Origin: Dermatophagoides farinae
Lineage: Eukaryota > Arthropoda > Arachnida > Sarcoptiformes > Pyroglyphidae
Length of the DNA stretch: 64,000 nt
Assembly (NCBI RefSeq): GCF_024713945.1
Contig: NC_134678.1
Span: 3,286,001 to 3,350,000 of the forward strand
Reading direction: 5' to 3'
The stretch's first letter is position 1, and the number at the start of each line of letters is the position of its first letter. Under the pieces are notes generated by a model. The model made no database searches. It saw only the letters and a program-made list of their open reading frames with translations, and had not been told where the DNA came from. Below are positions 48,073-59,522 of the stretch, in pieces. Position numbers and translations under genes: made by a program.

Positions 48073-49963
48073 ATGGCAAACAATATTATCACTAATAATA
48101 ATATAACGGACAATACAATCATTATTGATTCGCTGTCCACATCACAAAATTCGACCAATAGTTTGCCATTTTATCAAAATGATATTGGTGATAATCAACA
48201 ATATAATTTCGATAATGATTTTTCTGTCAACATAAATGATACATCATTTACGATGAACGACCATATTATTCGAAATCAACAAACGGTGATGACATTCGAA
48301 TGGCTTCATCATACATTTCAATTTCGACCAGGTGTTTCAATTTCACGATCATTAATCTATGAAACTTATCTTATATTTTGTCAACAACATAATTTCATAC
48401 CCGTTTGTAAAGCAACATTTGGAAAATTGGTTCGTAATCGATTTCCTGGTGTTAAATCAAAACGTTTAGGAGCTCGTGGTCAAAGTAAATATCATGTTAG
48501 TATGATTGATTGTTTTAAAATCAAAATAATAATGATTATCATCAAAAAAAAAACTATAGTACTATAATATTAATTTCAAAGAAAATTCGAAAATCAATGG
48601 AACATTGTTGAATTCGAATGAAAACAGTAAAACATACACCGAATCAGCACCCAGTTTTGCCTGCAATAATAAATCATCATCAAAACCATTGACAATATTA
48701 TCCCAAAGTGAATCGAAAAGAAATTCCCATGGAAATGATCACCATTTCATTATACAATTAATGCTTTCATTTATGCGATTACCACAAGATCAACTTTACA
48801 ATGTAATGTTATTTATAAAAGTTGATTCAAAAAATGATCATAATTATGAATATAATTCTTTTAATAGAATGATGAATTTATCTTTACAAATTTATATAAA
48901 ACCCATTGTCAATGTCTGCTTGATGCTGCATTATGTGAAAATTATGGCCAGGTAATTCAATGTGTTTGCTTTGTATAAGAATTAATTATTATCGAATCAT
49001 TCATTATTTCGTAGATGAGGCATTATATAATGCATTTTTGGCAACAATTGCCACCAAACATAGTGATCTATGTAAATATAATGAAATCATTGGATTCATA
49101 TATGTATTCATTACTATGTCAGGTTTATTTATCGCCAAATTCGAGTGATGAAAATTTAAAACACATCAATACAATCGGTTATGTTATGTATGTTTGGATG
49201 CGAAATATTTTCAATAATAATTGGAATATTAAATGGAAATTGAATTCAAATCGAACTGAATTTGACGATTTAAATACGATCAAAATACAAGATGCATTGA
49301 AATGGCATTTTAAAATCAAATTCGTTGTCAATTTTATTGCTTCACTAAAAGTATTTATTTATTCAATTCGAAATTGTTACATAAATTTTTTTTTTAAATT
49401 TTCTTTCTTTTGACATAAACAAAACTTAGAAATTAGATTTCACCTTATTACCGGATTCATTGGATCATTTAGCAGAGAAAATGATTGAAACAAATTTGAT
49501 TGAACAAAATTATTATTTATTCGATAAAAAAGATTGCCAACAAATCATATCACAATTAATTGTTGAAGAATTTTGTCAATTAAAAATGAATCATGATTCG
49601 ACCCATCAGACATCATCATTACTAATCGATCAATTAGATCAGATGATCAAACGTATTGAAGATCGCTATTTTGATCAATGTTTTTTGAATAATAAAACAG
49701 ATCACCGGCAACATGAATTTGCCCAAAATTTATCCATCGAATTTAATCATCTATTCAGTCAAATAAATCGATTAGAAATGTTTGAGCTTGATATTAATTC
49801 AACATTTATCGACGATGAAAATCAAGAATCGATGATCAGTGATATTACCACCGACGATTCCTTTGATGATGATTATATGGCCAAATTAGATGCACAATCG
49901 TATCTAATTTTAATGATTATCAATGATTACATATTACTGGTTTGTCAATCGATAAATGGTTAA
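48073..49963 (+). CDS. RFX-family winged-helix transcription factor, short and divergent
   Basis: X-box DNA-binding factor. Five exons, all introns phase 0: 48073-48495, 48560-48802, 48868-48951, 49015-49350 and 49430-49963, about 539 residues. DNA-binding domain: TFEWLHHTFQFRPGVSISRS, then CKATFGKLVRNRFPGVKSKR and LGARGQSKYH, spliced to YYNINFKENSK (RFX usually SKYHYYGI). The dimerisation region is recognisable: LYKTHCQCLLDAALCENYGQ and MHFWQQLPPNIVIYV, then a helical stretch to LKWHFKIKFVVNFIASLK and LDFTLLPDSLDHLAEKM. The rest has no clear match. RFX proteins govern ciliary genes, pancreatic or neural fate, or MHC class II, by subgroup; the subgroup here cannot be set by eye (RFX4/6/8-like is my guess). 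In exon 1 another ATG at 48061 is in a different frame. The stop is 96 bp from the convergent importin-9 stop. Confidence 0.85.
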
Positions 49964-50059
49964 ATCATTCAAAATCAATGAGTTATTAATATTTTATTTG
50001 ATGGAAAATGTCGATATAAAAATTGAAATAAACATATAAAACTAATAATAACAAATAAA

Positions 50060-53000
50060 TCAAAGCTGTCCCAACAGATCCGATTCGGTTGGTGTTAAAT
50101 GAACAATAAAATCTCTGGCCATCGGAAGATGCCGAAATTCACTAAGAAAAGTTTGCAATACATTTTCAAGATCAAGGTTACCGATTTCTTCGCTAAGAAT
50201 TTCATCGTCATCTTGATCTTCAATATGACCATCGTCTGTCAACAATAAATCAGTTAGATCAATCATTTGCTGTCCTTGTTTGGCAGTAGCAATTTTCATT
50301 GATGAATCCAAATCTTCATATTGATCATCTTCATCATCGATCTCATCATCAGAATCATCATCATCATATTCTTCATCATTAGCATTTTGTTCGGCTTTAT
50401 ATTCTCGGATGTGAACCATTTCATTTATTAATAATTTCAATATCTTCAATGTACAAGGAACAAAACGTTTCTTTACATTCTTGTTTTGGTTTGCCGTTTG
50501 TGAACGAGTTCTTGCTGTTTGTGAACTATCACAATCAAATTCATCATCACAAGAAACTTGAATTTGATTGAGATTTATGAAATTCATATCACCACTGTTA
50601 TTACTATCTTGATTATTATTTGCTTGTTGTTGTAGTGCATGTTGAAACAGTCGACACAATGCAACCGTTGATGCTTTATTTTCATAACCATGAAAATATC
50701 GTTGAATACCAAGCCATTTATCCATAACGAATTCCAATGCTGATTTCGTACCATCCGGCGCTGGTAATGAATTCAGGAACACTAATATGGTCGATAAATC
50801 AGTATATAATAGATGTGCAAAGACCAATATTAAACTTTGCATGATCGGCAATTCTTTACTTGTATTTAATCGAACCAATGTGGATCGTAATAAATGTTGA
50901 ATATTTTCATGTCCAATAATCTGATTAGATTTCATTATTAGAATGACGATTACACGACCAACGTATGAAGCGGCCGAATCAGATGTATGTGGATTCAATA
51001 GATTGATGCAAATCTTGAATTAAAAAAAATAATTGTTTAAAAAAATAAAGTAAAATTTTTGAACTTACATTCAAAGCCAAAATGATTCCATTTTGATTTG
51101 TAGTTGGATCAACGTAACGAGCAATGAAATCGGAACCTTTTTTCAGGAAAGCACTTAAACATTCTGTACCACTTTGAAATATTGCCGAACTATCCTTAAA
51201 TGCTTTATTTATACAATTAATCATCGAAGGATAAGCTTTTTGTATCATAAAATCATTCAATCCATTCGAATGATTAATCATTTTGGTAAGCATATCCAAT
51301 GCTTGTGGTTGTAGTATGGCCATATTTTGTGGTGGAATCTTATGGTTAGATATCAATTCGGAAACGTTTGGATCATTAGGATTAGAGTGCAAAATTGCAA
51401 CAATAATTGGCAATAAGCGTTTTTGAATTTCAGAAAAACATTGATCAGTTGAGAAAAGTCGATCCAAAATGGAAAGTACAACATCAAATATGATAGCATC
51501 ATCGGGAAAACGTAGAAATGATGATAGGGAAATTGAACAAATTGAACTCGATACAGTAGCAGTGAATTCGGAATCCAACTCTAAAAGGAGATCAATGATC
51601 TGTAGGATAAGATAGAGAGTATCACTATTACAATTCATTCCGATCGAAATTAATCCTTGTAGAAATTGTGGGAGATGTGGTTTGATCACCGAAACTCGTT
51701 GATTCATTTGAACATTTTCGAAAAAATAATAAGTTGCACGCAATGCATACACACGTAATATCGGAGCTTCAACGGTATTCAATAATGTTGATGTTATTCG
51801 CAGAAAATTATCCAATGATTGATCATTCATGATTTGTGAAAAACGGCTAGCTGTCCACAATGATCTACCGGCCATAAATGATTCGGTCATGTTTAGATTC
51901 AATAAAACATTATCCAATATGCTTTTATATTCATTTGCAGTATTTTTACCACTTTTTATCGTATAAATAATGGTCGATGAAAGAATTCCCATCACATATA
52001 GACACGATTCAATAATTTTCCACCAAGTTTGCGGCGAAATTTGTCGTGCTTTTTGTGTCTTTTCCAATTCAGATGCTTCGGAAAAATGTCGTTGAATTGC
52101 TTGAAGGAATGCGATTTTAAATAGTTCATCATCTTTTTTACAATGTTTATCATTCAACGTAGTCATATCACGAGCTAGATTCATTATTAAATCCTGTGCA
52201 GCAATTCTAAGAGAAAATGCCGATGTATCAATATCATCTTCTTCGATTAATTGATCAAGATTGGATTGCCATTTTTCTATTTGTTCATCAGTCATTTGTA
52301 CATAACAGAGAAGATAATAGAGAAGATCCGAAAGAACAGGTTTGATAAGCACACGATATTTAGCAAATTCAAATGTTGAATTAACAAAATCAATAATCGT
52401 ATAGATTAAACTTTCGAAACCGATTGTTTCTCCATCTGAATCTACAGATTCTGAAAGTGAATCATTGAAATCACCATCAGCAGAATTAACTTTAAATTTC
52501 ACATAGATTTGTGCTGATGTTGTTAAATGTTGCCAAATTAGTCCCAGAATTTTCGGTAAATAAGTTTTCATATATTTCCGACAATAACGCAACAATTTGG
52601 TTAGAATGAAAATGACCTCTTTTTTCATACCAATATCAACCGTATCACTGGTTTCAGGTGTCATAAGAATTTCAATAGAATATTCGGTGAATCGAGGGAT
52701 AAATTCTGCAAGATGATTTTTGATAGCATTCTTATCTAATTCATTCATCACCATAATCGTTTCGGAAATTATGCCGAATATTTTGATTGCATTTGTACTA
52801 GTACGGATGGCAAATTTTCGTGAAGTGAATATGTTCAAAAGTTGTGGCAACAATACGGGCGCTACGTCCGGTATTTGTGTATCGGTTATTTCGTGTGCTA
52901 TTTCTTTGAAAACTTTCAATGAACTATAAATGGCACTTTGTGATCCGGAAATTAGATATTGATTCAGCATTGGAAAAAGCTGCGGCCAATGTTGTGGCCA

Positions 53001-53462
53001 ATCATATTGTGCAATATTACTAATTGAATGTGCAAATGAACTTAATAATTTTCGAATGGTTGTTGGCATATTATCCTCGTCAGCGATAACAATCGCTAAT
53101 GATTTCAGAAGATAATCACGTATCAATTGTTTAACAGGATCTGGCACTTCAGGTGGCTCAAATTTATCTGCTGTATCACACCAATGTTTAGCAATATACC
53201 GGTTCAACAATACCGAAGCTAAATGTCGTATGGAAAAATCTAAATTTTCACTAAGAGTTATTTCCATTAAATGAAGACCGTAATCTTGGATAAATTAAAC
53301 AATTAGATTTCAAATCAACGAAAAGAATTCATTTTTACCTTCATTCGTTTCCAACATGTTCAATTGTTGCTCAGCATTTTCACGAATATTTTTATCCATT
53401 GAAAGTGCCTGATTTAGATTATGGCAGATGATTTCTTTCAGATTAGTACCGTTATTGGCCAT
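50060..53462 (-). CDS. IPO9: Importin-9 (karyopherin beta family)
   Basis: Nuclear import receptor for histones, ribosomal proteins and actin, built of HEAT repeats. Three exons: 53462 to about 53338, about 53269-51070, and about 51012-50060. Start MANNGTNLKEIICHNLNQAL, followed by AEQQLNMLE, an importin-beta N-terminal domain. Conserved points: RHLASVLLNRYIAKHWC, AQYDWPQHWPQLFPMLNQYL, EITDTQIPDVAPVLLPQLL, DSDGETIGFESLIYTI, AGRSLWTASRFSQIM and MQSLILVFAHLLYTDLS. The C-terminal acidic loop (YDDDDSDDEIDDEDDQYE, near 50320-50370) that contacts histones in the human protein is present. The last part is ARDFIVHLTPTESDLLGQL. Length (about 1,060 residues) is normal. It is head-to-head with golgin-84, 258 bp between start codons, so a shared promoter is likely. 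Confidence 0.95.
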
Positions 53463-53720
53463 CGTTAATGAAAGACCAAAGAAAAAAAATTTGAAATTAA
53501 AAATGAAAAAAAAAACAGAACCGAAAACACGTTGCTTATATCCAATATATTGAATCAATTCGAAAAACAAAACCCAAACACATTTGGTGATGTCCACAAA
53601 TCTCGTGTTTTGATATAAAAAAGTTGTTTTGATGTTTTGATTGCGTTGTTGTCATTTTATTATTTTGTTTTTTTTTAAATTATTGTTTTGGTTGTTTTTT
53701 AATCTACAAATGTTCAAACA
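53463..53720. promoter_or_regulatory. Shared divergent promoter, importin-9 / golgin-84
   Basis: 258 bp between the two start codons, transcribed outward in both directions. It must hold both 5' leaders and core promoters. AT-rich, with poly-T and no obvious TATA consensus at a fixed distance. Inferred from gene layout only. Confidence 0.45.
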
Positions 53721-55937
53721 ATGTCTTGGCTGACGGAAATTGCTGGAAAAGCCGAAAACTTCCTAAATGCTGTCGATAAAAGTGCCGCAACTGCATTAAC
53801 AAATGTTAATCATAAAAATGTTCGAAAACATTCCTTTAATAAATCGGATACGACAAATGATCATAATGGAAGTTTACATTTGCTTGATACAGAATATATT
53901 GATACGTAAGCATTTCTCAAACTTTTTTTAATCAACTAATTTTTTTAATCTTATCGAATCAGACCCGATATAATGAGTTTAAGAACAAGTACGAGTACGA
54001 ATTCACTTCTTTCTGAAAATGGTAATAGCCGAAAAGGTGAACATACCCGTACATCAAGTTATGATTCAATTGGTTCACGTAATTCTAAATCACACGATGA
54101 TGATAGACTTATGGAATATTTAAACAAGGATAATAATATCCCCGAAGAAGAATGGCAATCGTTGAATAATTCTAATCACGATGAATCATCAAATGATAAT
54201 AATAAATTAAAAACAAAACGTGAAATCCTCACACGTGATGTTAAAGAGCTTGATTCATTAAACAAGAAAATCCTGGAATTGAATGGCGCATTCAAGAAAC
54301 AAAAACTGAAAGCACAAAATTATTATAATCAAAATATGGCCAATGAAAAATTGATTAAGGAATTGAATTCAAAAGAACATGATCTAATTGCCTCAATTAG
54401 TGCAAAAGATTCCCAAATCGCTGCCCTCAAAGTTCAAACAGAACAATTATTGGTTGAAATACAGGAAAAAGAGGAAAAATATAAAGAATTGAAACATCTA
54501 CATCAACAGATTAGACATGAACTTCAGAATAAATCTGAAAATAATGAATTGACAATCAATTTGCAACGAGAAATTGAATCGTTGAAACAATCCTTAGAAT
54601 TTGAAAAAGCTGAATCAAAACGAATACAGGATAGTAGTAATCAACAAATCATACGCCTTGAGGACAATCAACGATCATTGATTGAAGAATTGGATAATTA
54701 CCGACGGCAATTGAATGAACAAAAATCTAACCGTACCGAATTAGAAATGATTAATAATAGTTTACGTAAAAAATGTGAAACAATTGAAAAAGAATTTGAA
54801 CAATTTAAATGTAAAGTTCAAAAAACATTGAAAGATAAAGATGACCTGATGGAAACGTCACGTTCCAACAAAACCAATGATGATGATGGTGATCATGATC
54901 ATCATGATGATGGGCAAATGAAAATTCTACATGAACAATGTAATACATTAATGAATGAATTGATTGAATTACGTAGTCGATATGATCAGATGAAATCAAT
55001 GTTGGATAAGGATGAAAATGAAACGATTCCTCGGCAAACTGCAGAAATTCAAACATTGAAAGATCAAATGGAAGAGGAGAAAAAAATTAATTCGAATTTA
55101 CAGAATGAAATCGATCAATTATCTCGTGATCGTAAATCATATCAGGATGATCTGAATCAAATAAAATCCAGTCTTTCCGCACGAATCACTGAACGTGATG
55201 ATGAGATTGATAAACTACGGCGACAATTGATTCTTAAACAACAACGTACCACAACCAATCATCATCTGGTACAAATGGATGATGATCAATCATCATTTAT
55301 GATGAATACATCAATCACCAATGAATGGGAACAACGGCTAAAATCATTAACAGAAAATTTAATCACAAAACAATCAATGATTGAACAATTATCTTCAACC
55401 AATCATTCATTGAAATTACAATTGGAAAGAAGTGAACAAAAATTACATGAATTAGTGATGAATAATGGCCAACTAAAAAATGATGGTAAATTATTTCTAA
55501 CAAATTCATTGCTAATTTTATTCTAACAAAAGCATTACTCTTTTATTAATTTGATTTTTCAGTTGCAATTGGAATATATCACTCACCATCATTTACGAAT
55601 CTGATTAAACATCGTATTACCGGTGGGAATAATGATAGTGTTCAATCATTAATACATGATGATCCTAATGATGGTCAGGTAACACGTAAAGTTAAACGTG
55701 CATACACGGCAATCGATACATTCAGGTAAGATTTGTGTTTGATTTCAAATTTTAATTTTAAACTATATTTATTTTTAATTATTTATATTTAGCATACGTT
55801 TAGGAAATTTTCTTCGTATGTATCCTTCAGCACGTGCAGCTTTTCTTGTCTATATTATCATTCTACATGTATGGGTAGCATTTGTTCTTATGTATTATGA
55901 ACCGGAAATTCATGGATCAGATTTTAATGCTAAATGA
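53721..55937 (+). CDS. GOLGA5: Golgin-84 (GOLGA5)
   Basis: Golgi-membrane coiled-coil tether for intra-Golgi COPI vesicles. The N-terminus MSWLTEIAGKAENFLNAVDK, then SAATAL, matches MSWFVDLAGKAEDLLNRVDQ in vertebrates. Exons: 53721-53906, about 53964-55482, about 55561-55725 and about 55793-55937. A Ser-rich segment is followed by a coiled coil over most of exon 2 (about residues 150-570) interrupted by a His/Asp run. Exon 3 joins in frame as NDVAIGIYHSPSFTNLIKHR. The C-terminus has KRAYTAIDTFSIRLGNFLRM, YPSARAAFLVYIIILHVWVA and FVLMYYEPEIHG: the conserved FSIRLG...R.YP motif and a C-terminal tail anchor. An AATAAA signal follows the stop at about 55955. All diagnostic parts are present, and length (about 680 residues) is normal. 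Confidence 0.94.
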
Positions 55938-56021
55938 AAAAATGTTGAAACAAAATAAAAATAATGATTTCTTGCAATTTTAATAAAATTTTTATCTTGA
56001 ATTGAAAATTGTATCAATATA

Positions 56022-56155
56022 TGTAAAAACAAGGGAATGGGTTGAATTCGGTAGTCGGTCCAAAGAGAACTTTATTTTCTGTATACAATAGATTGATGAA
56101 CATTGAAACAGTAAAAAAGGATCATGAAGTGATCACCCCAAAACTTGACTGACTG
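56022..56155 (-). repeat. Terminal-repeat copy A of LTR fossil
   Basis: About 134 bp, nearly identical by eye to the copy at 57200-57332. On the minus strand it ends in TTTTTACA. It lies about 85 bp downstream of the golgin-84 stop. Confidence 0.65.
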
Positions 56156-56422
56156 AATGTATATGGTATGATGAATTATTATTATTTATATATTTTTTTT
56201 TAACAGAATTCGGTTTTCTAATTCTGATTAAATGAAATATAATGAATTAATTATAGAAAAGTAAAAAAAAAGATTCGGGGGAATATGCTTGATACTGTGA
56301 TTTTATTAATCTTCTTCATCACTGTTATCATTAATAGATACAAGACTACTCTCTTCGTCATACCAAGCTGTTACAGTCATAACGTCGACCTTATTTTAAT
56401 AAAACAATCTTGAATTTATCAT

Positions 56423-56504
56423 TAAAAACAAGGGAACGGGTTGAATACGGTAGTCGGTCCAAAGAGAACTTTATTTTCTGTATCAATAGATTGATGAACA
56501 TTGA
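56423..56504 (-). repeat. Partial terminal-repeat copy B of LTR fossil
   Basis: About 82 bp that match one end of copies A and C, then diverge. It lies inside the fossil, so it suggests nesting or recombination between copies. Confidence 0.6.
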
Positions 56505-57199
56505 CTTGATCATTCACAATTTAATTGATACGTTAACTCTTAGTGGGGCTAATAGCCGTTATTAATCTTAATGTATTTATGATAATCAATTATAAAGTAA
56601 TATAATAAATAAATTATATTAAAAATTAAAAATCTTGTTGGATCTGTTGTTGACTTGCCATTTTCTCGATTCTCAACTGATCGTGTTAGGTTGGACTTTT
56701 AGGAAAGTTTTTAGAAAGGTTTTTAGAAAATATGGAAAAAGTTGATTGCTTGTTAGATGATCGATTTCCGTAGCTTTGGTATGATTTTGGAATTATTTGA
56801 CGAGTCGAATACGGTGGGTATCTTGGTACAGGATTATTTTGCCAAAATCGATGATTATTTCGGTTGAACGATAGTAGTCGGGCAGGTTTGAATGGTTGAT
56901 CTGGTCTAATCCTGTATTCTGGTTCCTTATTCTGCGTCAATGATCGTTCATTCTCCAATTGAATCATCCTTGATGAACGTCATCAGCTCTTTAGCGTTGA
57001 GTCTTGTCGATTGTGTAGCGGTCGTCGCTTGTCTGATAAACGAAAGAGGTAATTTGTTAGCTACCTCCTGTAAAAACTGGTAGTCGAGAAAACCAGAATT
57101 TTCCAGGTCCAACACAAGACAATTGAAGCTATCTTTGATGATGCTTACATTTATGGAAATCCATTCGGGAGATTGGACGTTGATCACATCCTACTGACT

Positions 57200-57332
57200 T
57201 GTAAAAACAAGGGAACGGGTTGAATTCGGTAGTCGGTCCAAAGAGAACTTTATTTTCTGTATACAATAGATTGATGAACATTGAAACAGTAAAAAGGAAC
57301 ATGAAGTGATCACCCCAAAACTTTACTGACTG
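57200..57332 (-). repeat. Terminal-repeat copy C of LTR fossil
   Basis: About 133 bp and adjacent to the gag-like remnant, the position expected for the 5' terminal repeat of a minus-strand element. Its outer edge is followed within 25 bp by an AGATGGCG core (minus strand). Confidence 0.65.
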
Positions 57333-59443
57333 CTCTCGCTATCATCACGCCATCTATTTGCCGCCAAGCCCAAGCGCATTCTCTCTTTACATATATGTTT
57401 TGATTGTATGAATCTTATCGTAACGGATATATGTGGATTTTGGTGTAAATTGTTAATCGTTAACTTATTCTTTTTATTTTATGACAAATATTTGATGCCA
57501 AATATGATATATAGGGACGACATTTGTAATCAAGTCAAAAATGCAAAAACAGAAGAAAAAAATTGATTATAAACGATAAAAGCTGTGGCGGCAGACGACC
57601 AAATATAGCGATATCGATTCATTAATGATATTTATCGTTATCATTACGACAAAACAGACGACACATGGAATTATATTGTATTCATCGTCGGTGGTGATTG
57701 TTGAACGTAGACAAAACGAAAATTGACTCCAAATAAATGCAAGGATTGGTCATATTATCAATTAGATGGTAATATAATAAAGTATAGATATAGACAACAG
57801 GGAGAGTGAGAGTAGAGGAAATTATGAAAATATCTACAATCAACAACATATCCATAGTTACCATTTATTTATTTTTTTTCTATGTGATATTATCATTATC
57901 ATCATCATCGTTATGGTCCATAATTTCATGGTTTTGAACCACCCCACTAACAATGTGTTTGGAGCATACAAAACACACTTTGTCGATGATGACAAATTCC
58001 TTATGAAGTATTATTACATTTGATTTGATTGACGTCGACGGCGGCGGCAGCGGCGGCGGCGACAAATCGAATGGCTGGCTGTATGATTATTTATGATAAG
58101 TTTTATGTTTCATTCAACAACAAAAAGAGAAAAAAAATCAAATGGCTAATCGACATTTGTTGGATCAACAAATTGACATTTTTTTCTCATATATTGCCTA
58201 TTTGACATTCAAATAAGTTCAAATTTCTAATTCTTTCATTCTTTACTGGTATATGAATACTATTGTTTGTCCTTTAAGACAAAAGAGTTTACCGAATAAT
58301 TGGCTCCATTCGTCTACCATATAGACATATTGACCAACAATGTTATAATTGACAATTTTGGATAGACAAATACGAAATCGTCGCGACAGTGACGATTCTT
58401 GTCTCTTGGTCAAAATTCAATCCTTTTTTCAATCAATCAGTCATAAACCTTATGATTATCATCGTCCCTATTAGGCCAGTTTTTGTTTTTTTGTTTTGTT
58501 TAACTGACTGACTGACCGATCGAATCAATGCAGCAATGTATACACTATGGCCCAAGGTCATATTAATCATCATAATGGTAAATAGTAAATGAACGAACCG
58601 AACTACAAACAATCATTCGTCAAATGTTATGCCAAAAAAAAAACATTTCTTTTTTTCTAAATCGACGAATAGATCTGAGATGATTAGAGGGTAACCGAAT
58701 TTTATTTTTCTTTCGAAAACTATCAAAAAAAATTATCGTCTTGACTGACACTGACAGAGAGAGAGAGAGAGGTAAGTTTTTTCCATGTTTATTCCAAATA
58801 CCACTACTTATTTTTTTCTCAGCAGATTTATCGACGAGATCTTGAATTGGCAATGCATTATACCCATGCCGGCGATCAAAAACTAATACCACCACCACCA
58901 CCACCACCATCGCCAATGATCATCGCAACAAAAAAAAGAATGGGCTTGAATACCGATTAGAAACAGATATCATTCATTTGGCTGACAAGTATAGAGTAAA
59001 TAACATCGTCGTAAAAATTGTGCGTTTTCCATTGGAATCAATGTTGCCATGGTTCATATGGATCTATTATTGGATATTTTTAAATAATAATATATGGTGA
59101 TGCAATACATCGCCAATCATCATTTATGGTCTACATTTTATATAGATCATACATTTCTTTATTTGTTGTTGATATCAAGTGTGTGTGTGTATGTCTTTCT
59201 CAAAATCTAATATTTCAACGACTATGTGATTGAATGAAAAACTCAATTACAAAACGTTAAAGATTTCGAACGAATATTTTATATGGGCGTTTTTTGCTCA
59301 TTTTTAATTCCTGATTCCTGTGTGTGTGTGTGTGTGTATGTCTGTGTTTATGTGTCCCATTTATTGTTTCTTGAATCGTAAATTGATCCATCCAAGTGGT
59401 GAATATATTGTTTAAAAAACAAAAATTATAAACACCTCCCACA
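57333..59443. other. Gene-poor DNA with simple repeats and a possible orphan exon
   Basis: About 2.1 kb without a confident gene. It contains a GGC-rich patch at 58031-58062 (unusually GC-rich for this window), a (GA)n run near 58755-58771 ending in a good donor (AG/GTAAGT), and an acceptor-like TTTTTTTCTCAG at about 58811-58822. The acceptor is followed by a 43-residue open stretch with a run of seven prolines. (TG)n lies near 59319-59338. Confidence 0.45.
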
Positions 59444-59522
59444 ATGATGGCTCGATCAATAATATTTCATCCGATTGTTTCATCATGTCTACTTCTTATC
59501 ATCATAATATCCGGTATTAAAT
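59444..59522 (+). CDS. First coding exon of a secreted or membrane protein (signal peptide)
   Basis: Tandem ATG at 59444 opens MMARSIIFHPIVSSCLLLII plus IISGIK and runs straight into a strong donor, GTAAGT at 59523. The peptide has a short positive n-region, a hydrophobic core of about 12 residues and a plausible cleavage site near the end, so a signal peptide is likely. The exon ends in phase 1. Its partner is not certain. A phase-compatible exon at 60782-60855 would end the protein after 49 residues. The true next exon could instead lie beyond the window, which would make the rest of the window a long first intron. Confidence 0.5.

Larger units (their letters stand above)
56022..57332 (-). 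mobile_element. Decayed LTR retroelement fossil (BEL/Pao-like, tentative)
   Basis: Three copies of one repeat in the same orientation (56022-56155, 56423-56504, 57200-57332) frame coding remnants on the minus strand. Between the second and third copies, 57187-56686 keeps a gag-like stretch over two frames. It has a helical part (NKLPLSFIRQATTATQ, then KELMTFIKDD) and a basic, Asn/Arg/Pro-rich part that resembles a nucleic-acid-binding gag tail. Between the first and second copies a short acidic stretch near 56390-56310 may be the end of a former pol region. The outer repeats are about 133 bp and nearly alike, so the insertion is probably not ancient. Most of the inside is missing and the element is clearly broken. 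I found no clear target-site duplication. The BEL/Pao label rests on the look of the gag part and is weak. Confidence 0.5.

Noticed and set aside
57880-58065. Frame with a PPPLPPP start (minus)
   Set aside because: Product of the GGC repeat read in reverse; no ATG start and no homology.
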